In this document: positions 47,612-56,539 of the stretch, in pieces
Layout: each line of letters starts with the position of its first letter
Numbering within the stretch: position 1 is the stretch's first letter
Assembly (NCBI GenBank): GCA_035480535.1
Contig: DATIHQ010000072.1
Location: 1 to 64,000, forward strand
Length of the DNA: 64,000 nucleotides
Reading direction: 5' to 3'
DNA from: DATIHQ01 sp035480535
Lineage (GTDB): Bacteria; Chlamydiota; Chlamydiia; Chlamydiales; SM23-39
Program-made: the position numbers and the translations under genes
The notes under the pieces: generated by a model
Databases searched by the model: none
Seen by the model: only the letters and a program-made list of their open reading frames with translations
What the model was told of the DNA's origin: nothing

Positions 47612-49648
47612 ATGGTGAAAAAAAGGTGTTGGATGATCTCTCGCTGGTTTGGAAAGAGGAAACTGCGCACAGAAATTCTAGTTCTGTTTCTCTTTTTATT
47701 GACTGTTTCTTCTGTTGTGATCATCTCCTTTGTCTACACGAGAAATCTGCAAGATATTCGGAGGTACTCTCAGGAGACCATCAATCGGATCAGCGCATTG
47801 ATTATCGAGAGGATGTCTTGCATGCTGGAAAGCATGGAGCGGCTGCCGCAGATTGGCGTAGGGATGTTCCTGCGCCATCCAGAGGTTGCGAGTGAAAATC
47901 AGCCGTTGATCTCGTTTTTTCTCGATGAAGTGAAATATCACCCCAATTTGTATGCCTATTATGTGGGGACTCCCGATGGGAGCGCATTGATCGTTTTCAA
48001 TTTGTCCATCACAGATAAGCCATTTTATTTCGGTCCATCGCAGCGAACGCCAAAGGGCACTGTCTATGCAATGATGCTTGTGGAGCGCTCGCAAGGAAAG
48101 GATAAAGAAGTTTGGACTTACCTCGACACAGATTTGAAAACGATTTCGGCGGAGGAAATCCCGTCGCGCGGATATGATCCTCGCGCTCGTCCCTGGTATG
48201 TGGGAGCGGTGAAGGAAAAGAAGCTGTTTTGGACCGATGTGTTCACTTACGATCCCACAGGAGATCCGGGAATTGCCGTGGCCAAGCCCATCTATGATGA
48301 AGCAGGTCAGTTGAAGGCTGTCATTGCCGCCGATCTCTCTTTGAATATTTTTTCCCAATTTTTGAATAGTCAAACGATCGGAAAAAAAGGAAAAGCCTTT
48401 GTATTGAGCGAATCGGGACAAATCTTGATTCCTGTCAACGAACAAAATCCGATTGTCTCTGCTGCGTATGCCCAGTTTGCAAAAGATCAGCAAAATGATT
48501 TTCTCCTTGAGATCGATGGGGAAAAATATCTCTCTTCCATCCACCATTTCCCCGCCTCTTTCGCAAAGAATTGGCTCATCTTGATTGTAGATCCTCTCTC
48601 TGATTATTTTTCCGAAGCCTTTAATACTCAAAGACAAATGGTTTTAATTTGCTTAGGAATTCTTCTGGTTGCGGCTGTTTTGGTGATCTTTTTTGCGAGA
48701 CATATTTCTCGGCCGATTGTGATTCTATCTCGAGAGGTGAATCAGATCACCCACCTGCAGCTGGAAAAAGAAGTGCGGGTAGATTCTGAGATCGAAGAGA
48801 TCAGCCTCATGGATTCTTCCATTGCAGCTCTGCGGGTGGCGATCCGTTCGTTTAATAAATATGTTCCTAGGGAAATTGTGCAAGAGCTCATTGAGAAAAA
48901 ACAAGAGATCGTTCTCGGTGGAGAAAAAAAGGAAATCGCCATCCTTTTTGCCGATATTGTCGATTTCACTCCTGTTGCCGATGAATATCCCATTGAGATG
49001 GTGACCGCTCTTTTAGCTGAGTTTTTTGATGTTCTCTCCAAAGTGATCTTAAAACATGGGGGGACGATTGATAAATACATTGGCGATTGCATCATGGCTT
49101 TTTGGGGGGCGCCTCATACTGTAGAGAATGGGGAGAGACAAGCCTGTATTGCAGCTCTTGAATGCCAAGAGGAGCTGGCCAAGCTCAATCAAAGAAGAAA
49201 AGAGAGGAATCGGCCTGAATTCCATTGCCGGATTGGGGTCAATACAGGAAAAGCGATCGTTGGGAATTTTGGAACGCAGGAGAGGATGAATTATACGGCG
49301 ATCGGCGACTCTGTCAATACAGCCCATCGGATTGAGCAAATCAATAAAACCTATCATACAGCCATTCTCATTGGGGAAGAGGTTTACCTCAAAATCAAAG
49401 ATCAATTTCTGGTGCGCCCCATCGACGACGTCGAACTCAAGGGAAAAAAGAATAAACTCAAAGTCTTTGAACTCATGGCTTTAAAAGAGAAGGCAACGCC
49501 TCAGCAAAGAGAACTTGCCTCCCTTTTTACAGAGGCCTTTGAGGCTTATCATCAGGGCGTGAACAGCCAAGCCCAATTCCAAGCGATCTTAGAAAAGTAT
49601 CCCAATGATTTCCCTACGCAATACTATCTAAACCGCTTGAACCCATAA
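47612..49648 (+). CDS. Class III adenylate cyclase with extracytoplasmic Cache sensor and HAMP
   Basis: A 678-residue membrane receptor cyclase. TM1 lies at about 22-42, a periplasmic double-Cache domain at 46-335 (with the hallmark RGYDPRARPWYVGA and DLSLNIFSQFL), TM2 at 343-361, HAMP at 362-415, and the cyclase domain at 425-620. Catalytic residues are present: metal Asp in FADIVDF (448) and GD (492), adenine-selecting Lys488 in DKYIGD, and the YTAIGDSVNTAHRIE block with transition-state Asn and Arg. It should make cAMP from ATP in response to a small periplasmic ligand. ATG 47612 is chosen; ATG 47633 is possible. The end overlaps upp by 25 bp (convergent). No CRP-like target is in the window. 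Confidence 0.9.
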   Translation: MVKKRCWMISRWFGKRKLRTEILVLFLFLLTVSSVVIISFVYTRNLQDIRRYSQETINRISALIIERMSCMLESMERLPQIGVGMFLRHPEVASENQPLISFFLDEVKYHPNLYAYYVGTPDGSALIVFNLSITDKPFYFGPSQRTPKGTVYAMMLVERSQGKDKEVWTYLDTDLKTISAEEIPSRGYDPRARPWYVGAVKEKKLFWTDVFTYDPTGDPGIAVAKPIYDEAGQLKAVIAADLSLNIFSQFLNSQTIGKKGKAFVLSESGQILIPVNEQNPIVSAAYAQFAKDQQNDFLLEIDGEKYLSSIHHFPASFAKNWLILIVDPLSDYFSEAFNTQRQMVLICLGILLVAAVLVIFFARHISRPIVILSREVNQITHLQLEKEVRVDSEIEEISLMDSSIAALRVAIRSFNKYVPREIVQELIEKKQEIVLGGEKKEIAILFADIVDFTPVADEYPIEMVTALLAEFFDVLSKVILKHGGTIDKYIGDCIMAFWGAPHTVENGERQACIAALECQEELAKLNQRRKERNRPEFHCRIGVNTGKAIVGNFGTQERMNYTAIGDSVNTAHRIEQINKTYHTAILIGEEVYLKIKDQFLVRPIDDVELKGKKNKLKVFELMALKEKATPQQRELASLFTEAFEAYHQGVNSQAQFQAILEKYPNDFPTQYYLNRLNP

Positions 49649-50298
49649 CTGCGATCTCCCGCATCTCCAAGACCTGGGACAATGTAGCCTTTATGGTTGA
49701 GAAGAGGGTCGATGGCCGCAGAGAAAATTTGCACGTCTGAGCTATATTCCAATATCCGCTCAATTCCAGATTCAGCTGAAATTCCCGCCAAGAGAATGAT
49801 TTTTCTTGGCTTTCCTTTTTGAATCGTTTTAATCGCATCGAGCATAGAGCCGCCCGTTGCAATCATCGTATCGATAATGATGACCGTACGATCTTGGACG
49901 TCGGGGATTGCAACGTAATCGGTCTTTGGCTGCAGCGTCTCTTCATTCCGGGCAATCCCGATGAATCCCACATCGGCGTAGGGGAAAATCTTTTGAGCGC
50001 CTAGGCAAAGAGGCAAGCCGCCTCTGAGAAGAGCGACGAGTACAGGATCTTCAACGCAGATGGAATGGGTGGCCACCCCGCCTGTTAGAGTGGTTAACTC
50101 TACTTCCTTCGATTTCAGATGCTCGTAGACATCCATCGCTAGATATTCCCCGATTTTTTCGACGCAGGTCCGAAAGTCTTTAGACATTGTTTGAGGATTC
50201 CTGATTTCATAGACCAATTGGTTCAGAGCGAATTTGATATCGGCAGAAGCAGTGGAAAGGCTGGACAGGGCAATGCAGCACGCGGTCATTTTCTTCAT
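49624..50298 (-). CDS. upp: Uracil phosphoribosyltransferase with N-terminal signal-like extension
   Basis: 224 residues; the UPRTase family is usually about 208. The PRPP loop IIIDTMIATGGS (canonical DPMLATGGS region) and the uracil-binding YIVPGLGDAGDRSYG are intact, so it should be active: uracil + PRPP to UMP. The extra N terminus MKKMTACCIALSSLSTASA has the shape of a signal peptide with an Ala-x-Ala site, and the start is backed by GGAG 8 nt upstream, so the extension is likely real. A pyrimidine salvage enzyme would be expected in the cytosol. Divergent from the tyrosine phosphatase gene. Confidence 0.88.
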   Translation of the reverse strand: MKKMTACCIALSSLSTASADIKFALNQLVYEIRNPQTMSKDFRTCVEKIGEYLAMDVYEHLKSKEVELTTLTGGVATHSICVEDPVLVALLRGGLPLCLGAQKIFPYADVGFIGIARNEETLQPKTDYVAIPDVQDRTVIIIDTMIATGGSMLDAIKTIQKGKPRKIILLAGISAESGIERILEYSSDVQIFSAAIDPLLNHKGYIVPGLGDAGDRSYGFKRFR

Positions 50299-50389
50299 AA
50301 GTTAGTCTCCGTTAAAAAAGAGTGGACACTGTAAAGAAAATTGACCATTTTCTGCAACTGTCGCATCATCTATGGGAAAGGAGCGATCC

Positions 50390-51169
50390 ATGTCATTGCA
50401 AGAGAAGGTGGAGAGTCGGTGGCGAGCTTTCCAAAAAGGGAGGCAGTTCAAAGGATTTGAAGCGGGGAAATCAGATGCGGCCCTAGAGGATGAATTTGAG
50501 AATATCGAGAAGACGCGCCGTTTTATTTGGACAACAGCTGGATATGAGATTGCGGAACATCTGATCTTGAATGATCTTGTTCGAGCCGCTGGGACGGAGG
50601 CTTTTGCCTATAACAATACGGTTCCCTACTACAATGCGAGCACGATCTATTTGGGAGATAAGCCTTATATCGCCTGCGAAGGGCCGAGATCAAAGGATGT
50701 CCCCAATTTTTTCAAGCTTTTGACGACCCATCGGGTCACTCATCTCGTCCGCTTAACCGGTTCTTATGAAGGCGAGGAGAAAAAATGCCATCCCTATTGG
50801 GAGGGGTTGTTGTCTTCCGATGTTTTATCCATTCCTACAGGATCAGGCGTCTATCCGATCCACGCTTTTGCAATGGCCCATTGGAAAGATCGGCAAGGGG
50901 TGGATCCCGGCGAGCTTTTGGATCTCGTCATCCGAGTCAGGCGGGAATTATCTGCTGCCAACACTTTGCTTGCGGTGCACTGCAGCGCAGGCGTGGGGCG
51001 CACAGGCACCTTTCTCGCCGCTTTAGCGGTGGTAGAGGCGATCGAGCAAAAGACTCCTTTTAGCATTGAGGAAATCGTCTATCGCCTCTCTTTGCAGCGC
51101 ATCCAGAGCGTTTCCAAGGAGAGCCAATACATCACTCTTCACAGATTGGCAGAACGCAGTTGTTCCTGA
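50390..51169 (+). CDS. Eukaryotic-type protein tyrosine phosphatase
   Basis: 259 residues. The P-loop HCSAGVGRTG (Cys198, Arg204) is the classical PTP signature. Upstream the YIACEGPRSKDV block equals the Y-I-A-x-Q-G-P motif of receptor-type PTPs with Q changed to E, and the WPD loop is WKD (165-167) followed by LLDLV. This is the eukaryote-like family found in secreted bacterial effectors such as YopH and SptP. ATG 50390 is chosen because AAGGAG lies 7 nt upstream, inside the six codons added by ATG 50372. No signal peptide; type III secretion would be the likely route if exported. Convergent 31-bp overlap with the next gene. Confidence 0.88.
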   Translation: MSLQEKVESRWRAFQKGRQFKGFEAGKSDAALEDEFENIEKTRRFIWTTAGYEIAEHLILNDLVRAAGTEAFAYNNTVPYYNASTIYLGDKPYIACEGPRSKDVPNFFKLLTTHRVTHLVRLTGSYEGEEKKCHPYWEGLLSSDVLSIPTGSGVYPIHAFAMAHWKDRQGVDPGELLDLVIRVRRELSAANTLLAVHCSAGVGRTGTFLAALAVVEAIEQKTPFSIEEIVYRLSLQRIQSVSKESQYITLHRLAERSCS

Positions 51170-52365
51170 AGTTTTGGTTTGAATTTTTCACAGCTCGAGC
51201 GGAGGGCCTCATGGGAGAGAATGCGCCGTTGATTGTGAATTTGCTGCAGACCGCAAATGGAGATATTCAGCCGGTTGGGGAACAGGAGAAAATGGATATT
51301 CGTATGGGGCACTGTTTGGCCGACTAGGGGGCCATCCTGAATGTAACAGACCCAATGGTTTGAACCCATCGTTTCTGCAAAGAGCTTTTTAAAAGCAATG
51401 ATTGCTTGGAAAGAGGCAATCGCCTCTTCGCGGGTGAGATCGAAGGTGCATTGATGTCTCTTGGGGATGATCAGGAAATCTCCATCGATAGTGATCGGCT
51501 TGTGATTCAGGAGAACATAGACATCTTTCCATTCGCAGATCAATTGGTTTTCAATCACTTTTGGATTGCACAGGGCGCATTTGTCATGGTTGATCAAGAC
51601 CTCATGGATGGCTCCCGTTTGTTGCTCGGGGAGGGGGGGCACTTCTCCTTTAACGAGGATGCCATATTGGATCAGCAAATCATGGATAGATTGGATATTT
51701 TCATGGAGCGCTTCGGTGTGGCGGAGGAATTTTTGCGTCCAAAGGCCTTGGGGGTTTTCGGGGGGGACCACAGGTTGAAGAGTGGGGAGTATTTCCCGAA
51801 TTGCCTCGAGTGTTTCGGGAGAATGAGAAACCTCCCGAAGACATAGACGATTGTAGAACACATAATCATTCAAAGTGTTCTTTTCGACGGCATCCATGAC
51901 TTGTTCACCGCCGCCAAAACCGTAGGGGATGATTTCAAATCCCACGGAGGAGCCTCTTTGCCCAGCTCTTGGCTGTTCAGCGGTGAAGATCATAAAGTGA
52001 GCTGCGCCGGTTGTCTCTGCAATCGCTTTTCGCCCCATCCAAATCGCATCGTAAAGCTCTGCCAGTTCATCCGTTGTGCATTCATCGAGCGTTTTTCGCC
52101 CCTCGACGGCGACCCAAAGATGGTAGGGGTTAAAAGAGATGGCTGCCAGGGAAATAGAGACCCGTTTTCCTGTCCAAAGAATGAGTTCTTTCCGCTTTTC
52201 GAACTCTACATCAATCCCTTCTTTTTCCAAAGCTCGGGTCAATCCGTCAACATCCACACCAGGGGGGAGTCTTTGTTCCAAAAGAGTTCGATTGAATACC
52301 CAGGTAAAGTCATTCGCAAAAGCTGCAAGTCCTAAGAGAAGAATAGCGGCAACCCATCGTTTCAT
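51139..52365 (-). CDS. Exported protein with two tandem HIT-like domains (GalT-like plan)
   Basis: 408 residues. Signal peptide 1-17 (MKRWVAAILLLGLAAFA). The C-terminal HIT-like domain (about 260-365) has the zinc pair CALC (263-266), HKPITIDGDFLIIPKRH and the degenerate triad PHTNIHF (353-359). Residues 78-148 show the same layout (NPYHLWVAVEGRKT, then a helix, then GSSVGFEIIPY) with the triad lost, so two HIT folds lie in tandem as in galactose-1-phosphate uridylyltransferase and Ap4A phosphorylases. Full catalytic competence is doubtful. Export of such a protein is unusual. Function unknown. Confidence 0.65.
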   Translation of the reverse strand: MKRWVAAILLLGLAAFANDFTWVFNRTLLEQRLPPGVDVDGLTRALEKEGIDVEFEKRKELILWTGKRVSISLAAISFNPYHLWVAVEGRKTLDECTTDELAELYDAIWMGRKAIAETTGAAHFMIFTAEQPRAGQRGSSVGFEIIPYGFGGGEQVMDAVEKNTLNDYVFYNRLCLREVSHSPETLEAIREILPTLQPVVPPENPQGLWTQKFLRHTEALHENIQSIHDLLIQYGILVKGEVPPLPEQQTGAIHEVLINHDKCALCNPKVIENQLICEWKDVYVLLNHKPITIDGDFLIIPKRHQCTFDLTREEAIASFQAIIAFKKLFAETMGSNHWVCYIQDGPLVGQTVPHTNIHFLLFPNRLNISICGLQQIHNQRRILSHEALRSSCEKFKPKLQEQLRSANL

Positions 52366-52436
52366 AGCAAAGTTCCTTCAAAAGCAGAGAATTCTACTCA
52401 CTAGGATTTTAATTGACAATCGAAGAAAATAAAGAA

Positions 52437-53738
52437 ATGAGAGTTCTCCTTTTCATTATTCTATTCGGATCTCTTTTGGCAGATGAACCGCTCCAGAAAG
52501 ATTGGCATGGAGTGCGCCCGCTGGCTCGTCAGTCTGTTTCGAATGAGGAAGAGGGTCCCAGATTGTTGATGACGGGGGATTGGAACGGCGCGCGCGAGGC
52601 AGCTCGCGACTGGGGTCTGGATATCGCCGGGAGCTATTCGAATGATTTGCTCGGAAATCCGGTGGGGGGCAAGCATCATGGCTTTGCCAATGCCGGCTCC
52701 TTTGGTCTCTTTCTCACCTTTGATCTTGAAAAGATCATGAAGGCGACGGGGACTACTTTCTTTGCCTCTTTTATCGTTCGGCATGGGAATAATCTCTCCG
52801 CGACAAAGATTGGAAATCAGTTTGAAGTTGCGCAGCTCTATGGAACCGAAACCTATGTTTTAAACGAACTCTATTTGAAAAAGACAGCGTATGAAGGGAA
52901 GATCTCCGCTAAAGCGGGCCGGCTTGACCCGGGCAATGATTTTCTTGCGAGTCCACTCTACGCCTATTATGTAAACAACGCCTTCTTTGGCAACCCAGTT
53001 TCTATCTATTTCAACACAGATTTTTCGACGCTCCCCAATGCGACGTGGGGGGCCTATCTCCAATTTCGACCGATTCCTTCTTTCAATATGCAATTCGCCT
53101 GCTACAACCAGAATAAGAACATCTTTAAGAACAAATATCATGGGGCGAATTTCACGTTCGACAGCAGGCTGGGAGTGATGTGGATTACAGAGTGGGCCTA
53201 TCTGCTCAATCAAGGAAAAGAGGACACGGGTCTGCCGGGCAACTATCGAGTTGGCGGTTATTATGTGACAGGAAGGTTCGATGTATTTGAGGGAGGGACG
53301 CAAAGGGGGAATTTTGGCTATTATTTCTTAATCGATCAGATGGTTTATCGGCACAAAACCCAGCAACTCACTCCTTTCGGCGCCTTTCTTTTCGCTCCCA
53401 ACAATCGGAATGAGTTTCCTTTTTTCTTTGCAGCGGGGCTTGTCTACAAAGGATTTATCCCCAGCCGCAAAGACGATGCGATTGCGATTGGCGCCGCTTA
53501 TGGCCGCTACAGTTCCGACCTACGTCACCTGGAGCAGCAAGCGAAGCGGCAGGGATTCATGACTCCACATGGAAATCAGCCGCAGACAGCGGAAACCATA
53601 CTGGAGTTAAACTATTGGATTCAGGCGACGCATTGGCTTACGATCACTCCTGATGTGCAATATGTCATCGATCCCAAAGGACTCGGCACGATCCAAGATG
53701 CGCTAGTCCTCGGCGTCGAAATCGAAATCCTGTTGTAA
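52437..53738 (+). CDS. OprB family carbohydrate-selective porin
   Basis: 433 residues. Signal peptide MRVLLFIILFGSLLA, then LLMTGDWNGAREAARDWGLDIAGSYSNDLLGNPVGG, the usual OprB opening, and a long beta-barrel with KAGRLDPGNDF, YYVTGRFDVFEGG and a closing VLGVEIEILL. It would pass sugars through the outer membrane. ATG 52437 is chosen because the signal peptide begins there. Single gene, followed by a palindromic repeat that could act as a terminator. Confidence 0.85.
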   Translation: MRVLLFIILFGSLLADEPLQKDWHGVRPLARQSVSNEEEGPRLLMTGDWNGAREAARDWGLDIAGSYSNDLLGNPVGGKHHGFANAGSFGLFLTFDLEKIMKATGTTFFASFIVRHGNNLSATKIGNQFEVAQLYGTETYVLNELYLKKTAYEGKISAKAGRLDPGNDFLASPLYAYYVNNAFFGNPVSIYFNTDFSTLPNATWGAYLQFRPIPSFNMQFACYNQNKNIFKNKYHGANFTFDSRLGVMWITEWAYLLNQGKEDTGLPGNYRVGGYYVTGRFDVFEGGTQRGNFGYYFLIDQMVYRHKTQQLTPFGAFLFAPNNRNEFPFFFAAGLVYKGFIPSRKDDAIAIGAAYGRYSSDLRHLEQQAKRQGFMTPHGNQPQTAETILELNYWIQATHWLTITPDVQYVIDPKGLGTIQDALVLGVEIEILL

Positions 53739-53741
53739 ATT

Positions 53742-53834
53742 TTTTCACCACCGAGCCCACCGAGAGCACCGAGGAAAAATAAAAATGCGCGCATCGCGCC
53801 TCTGTGTTCTCTGTGATCTCGGTGGTGAATTTTT
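53742..53834. repeat. Imperfect palindrome of purine-rich modules between convergent genes (copy 4)
   Basis: Left arm 53742-53774 (TTCACCACCGAG... units) faces right arm 53799-53834. Both arms are three CACNGAG-type units, with T-runs outside (tttttt on both strands). The T-runs make it a plausible bidirectional terminator for the porin and acs, and the right end overlaps the acs stop codon. Confidence 0.8.
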
Positions 53835-55783
53835 TATCCTTTCGTAAGTGCCCTTGAGATTTCAATCAGCCGTTCCAGGAGTTTGGGGTCGGCGAGCGTG
53901 GAGGTGTCGCCGAGATCTTCTGTGTTCCCTTCCGCAATCTTGCGGAGGATGCGCCGCATGATCTTCCCCGAACGAGTTTTAGGGAGCGCATCGGCAAATT
54001 GAATCTGGTCGGGAACAGCAATGGCCCCGATTTCCTTGCGCACATGCTGTAGAATCTGCTTTTTCAGTGAAGCGCTGACAGTTGTCCCCTCCACCAAAAC
54101 AATGAATGCATAGAGCCCTTGCCCCTTAATTGAATGGGGAATGGGAACGACAGCCGCCTCCGCAATGGCTTCAAAACTCACTAGCGCGCTCTCCACTTCT
54201 GCAGTTCCAATGCGATGCCCTGAAACATTGACGACATCATCCATCCGCCCCAACAGCCAATAATCCCCCTCTGCATCGATTTTGCATCCATCGCCTGTAA
54301 AATAGAGGTCTTTGAAGGTGGAAAAATAGGTGCGGACAAAACGGTCCGGATCGCCCCACATGGTTCTCATCATTCCCGGCCAAGGTTTTTTGATGCAGAG
54401 CGCGCCTCCTTCTTGCGGGCCGCATTCCGTTCCGTCATCGCGCAAAATCACTGGCTCCACGCCAAAAAAAGGACGGGAAGCGCTGCCTGGTTTTAGCGTG
54501 TGAGCGCCAGGAAGGGGAGTGATGAGAATGCCCCCCGTCTCCGTTTGCCACCAAGTATCGACAATGGGACATTTTCCCTTGCCAATGACTTCATGATACC
54601 AGGTCCATGCCTCTGGATTGATCGGCTCGCCCACCGATCCCAAAATGCGAAGAGAGCTGAGATTGTATTTATCTGGATAGGCTTCTCCCTTTGCGATGAG
54701 GGTGCGGATCACAGTTGGCGCTGTATAGAGAACGGTCACTTTATAATGATCCACAATTTCCCAAAAGCGCCCCGCATCCGGGTAGGTGGGCGTTCCCTCA
54801 AAAAGAAGCGTCGTGCATCCATTGGCAAGCGGCCCGTAGATCATGTAGCTATGCCCCGTCACCCACCCCACATCGGCTGTGCACCAATAGATGTCGTCCT
54901 CATGAATATCGAAAATCAACTTGTGAGAGAGGGCTGCATGGAGCAAATAGCCCGCCTGCGTGTGAACGACTCCTTTTGGTTTTCCCGTGGAGCCAGATGT
55001 ATAGAGAATAAACAAAGGATCTTCGGCATTCATCGCCTCGGCGGGACAATCGGGACTTTTTCCTTGCAGCGCTTCATGGACCCATACGTCCTTTTTCCCC
55101 ATGCGGCAGGCGTCATCAGTTCTCTTCACGACAAGAACCGTTTCAATCGAAGGACATTTCTCAACGGCTTCATCGGCCAGCTCTTTCAGGGCGATTTTTT
55201 TCCCACCGCGCAGTCCCATATTTGCCGTGATGAGGATCTTGGAGCCGCAATCTTGAATTCGATGCGTCAGCGCCTCGGCACTAAAGCCAGCAAAGACAAC
55301 GGAGTGGATCGCTCCAATCCGCGCGCAGGCGAGCATCGCGATGGCAGCTTCGGGGATCATCGGCAAGTAGATGCAGACCCGATCGCCCCTCTTCACGCCT
55401 TTTGATTTTAATAGATTGGCAAAACGACAAACGGCCTCATGCAACTCTCCATAGGTCAAGGAAGCATGCTCAGATTCAAGATCTCCCTGCCAGAGAATCG
55501 CTACTTTATCTCTCCGTTCTTTCAGATGGCGATCGAGGCAATTCACAGAGACATTGATTTGCCCATCTTCAAACCAACTATGAGAAATCTTCCCATCAGC
55601 CCACTCATATTTGCAGGCGACTGTTGGAGGGCGGATCCATTCAAGAGTTTGGGCCTGTTCCAACCAAAAAGCATCGCTCTCCTCAATCGATCGGCGATAC
55701 ATCTCTTCATACTCGCCCATGCTTTTTATATGCGCCGACTCAACCACATATTTTGGCGGAGAAAACGAGCGGGTTTCGTGCAT
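53834..55783 (-). CDS. acs: Acetyl-CoA synthetase (AMP-forming)
   Basis: About 649 residues, the size of E. coli Acs. Adenylate-forming motifs: [14 protein letters not shown] (P-loop), a WWQTETGG block, [35 protein letters not shown], and the acetylatable Lys in TRSGKIMRR. It activates acetate to acetyl-CoA. ATG 55783 is preferred to a TTG 13 codons upstream. Single gene facing the porin. Confidence 0.96.
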   Translation of the reverse strand: MHETRSFSPPKYVVESAHIKSMGEYEEMYRRSIEESDAFWLEQAQTLEWIRPPTVACKYEWADGKISHSWFEDGQINVSVNCLDRHLKERRDKVAILWQGDLESEHASLTYGELHEAVCRFANLLKSKGVKRGDRVCIYLPMIPEAAIAMLACARIGAIHSVVFAGFSAEALTHRIQDCGSKILITANMGLRGGKKIALKELADEAVEKCPSIETVLVVKRTDDACRMGKKDVWVHEALQGKSPDCPAEAMNAEDPLFILYTSGSTGKPKGVVHTQAGYLLHAALSHKLIFDIHEDDIYWCTADVGWVTGHSYMIYGPLANGCTTLLFEGTPTYPDAGRFWEIVDHYKVTVLYTAPTVIRTLIAKGEAYPDKYNLSSLRILGSVGEPINPEAWTWYHEVIGKGKCPIVDTWWQTETGGILITPLPGAHTLKPGSASRPFFGVEPVILRDDGTECGPQEGGALCIKKPWPGMMRTMWGDPDRFVRTYFSTFKDLYFTGDGCKIDAEGDYWLLGRMDDVVNVSGHRIGTAEVESALVSFEAIAEAAVVPIPHSIKGQGLYAFIVLVEGTTVSASLKKQILQHVRKEIGAIAVPDQIQFADALPKTRSGKIMRRILRKIAEGNTEDLGDTSTLADPKLLERLIEISRALTKG

Positions 55784-55856
55784 CAAGCAGTCGAGCGAAC
55801 CAGTTCCCAACAGCGACTCCAAAATGAAGATGACACGATATGCTTAAACTAAATTT

Positions 55857-56453
55857 TTACAAAGCGAAATCGTCTTCATAAGGCTCGGGCGGCCGAACTG
55901 GGCGGCGGCGGTGGGGGTGTCCGATGTCTATGATAACTTCTGGGGGATGCACTTGCTGTGGAGGAGCATCCGTAATATCTGGAACAAGATTTGGAACATC
56001 GGGAGCTATATGGATGGCAGGAATTAGAGGGAAATCGCCGAAACCAATCTCATCCCCATCGGGCTCGATTTCTAATTCGGAGTCAGAGGCTTCTACTTCA
56101 GAGTCATAGTTGCTGAACAAATCAGGCTGAATGGGATCAAATACAAAGTTAGGCTTATCCAAATAGCGCAAACAGTCAGCGGCAAGCAGTTTAATTCTTT
56201 CTTGCAGATTTTTGAGCTCGGTTCTGGCTCCTCGGATTTTTTGATAAGAGCCGCTCTTTATGTAAGTATTGACCTGGTCGTTAGTGATGCTGAGCTTGGT
56301 GAATACAGAATCAATTGCCAATTTTTTGGCATGGTCATATTTTTCAGCGCAAAACGTACCGATGCGGGAGACTCTCTCATAAAAACTGTTTACGCTCTCG
56401 CTCCAGATAGCGAAAGTCATTCTATAGCGGTCTTCGAGGATCCAAGCATTCAT
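55857..56453 (-). CDS. Hypothetical protein with helical N terminus and acidic, Pro-rich C terminus
   Basis: 198 residues, no signal peptide or membrane helix. The first 105 residues are helical (SFYERVSRIGTFCAEKYDHAKK, RGARTELKNLQERIKLLA). From about 115 onward it is acidic (YDSEVEASDSELEIEPDGDE) and then rich in Pro, His, Arg and Ile, ending PPEPYEDDFAL. Low-complexity tails of this kind are common in chlamydial effectors. Not recognised. Confidence 0.55.
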   Translation of the reverse strand: MNAWILEDRYRMTFAIWSESVNSFYERVSRIGTFCAEKYDHAKKLAIDSVFTKLSITNDQVNTYIKSGSYQKIRGARTELKNLQERIKLLAADCLRYLDKPNFVFDPIQPDLFSNYDSEVEASDSELEIEPDGDEIGFGDFPLIPAIHIAPDVPNLVPDITDAPPQQVHPPEVIIDIGHPHRRRPVRPPEPYEDDFAL

Positions 56454-56539
56454 ATTTTTTCCGCGGACAAGTATAGGATGATTGGGGTTTTTTAGGCAAT
56501 GTCCTCAGGCTTCTTGTTCCCTGGCTCGAATAAGAAGCC

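Noticed and set aside
47696..48637. Long open frame antisense to the adenylate cyclase (313 codons)
   Set aside because: Lies wholly inside a gene with intact catalytic motifs; composition is that of a shadow frame.
52413..52418. TTGACA as a -35 box for the porin gene
   Set aside because: It lies only 24 bp before the chosen ATG with no -10 box between.
30862..53834. CRISPR array from the purine-rich repeats
   Set aside because: The copies are scattered palindromes, not regularly spaced direct repeats with spacers, and there are no cas genes.
54500..55405. Open frame of 301 codons antisense to acs
   Set aside because: acs motifs are complete on the other strand; this frame has no family features.
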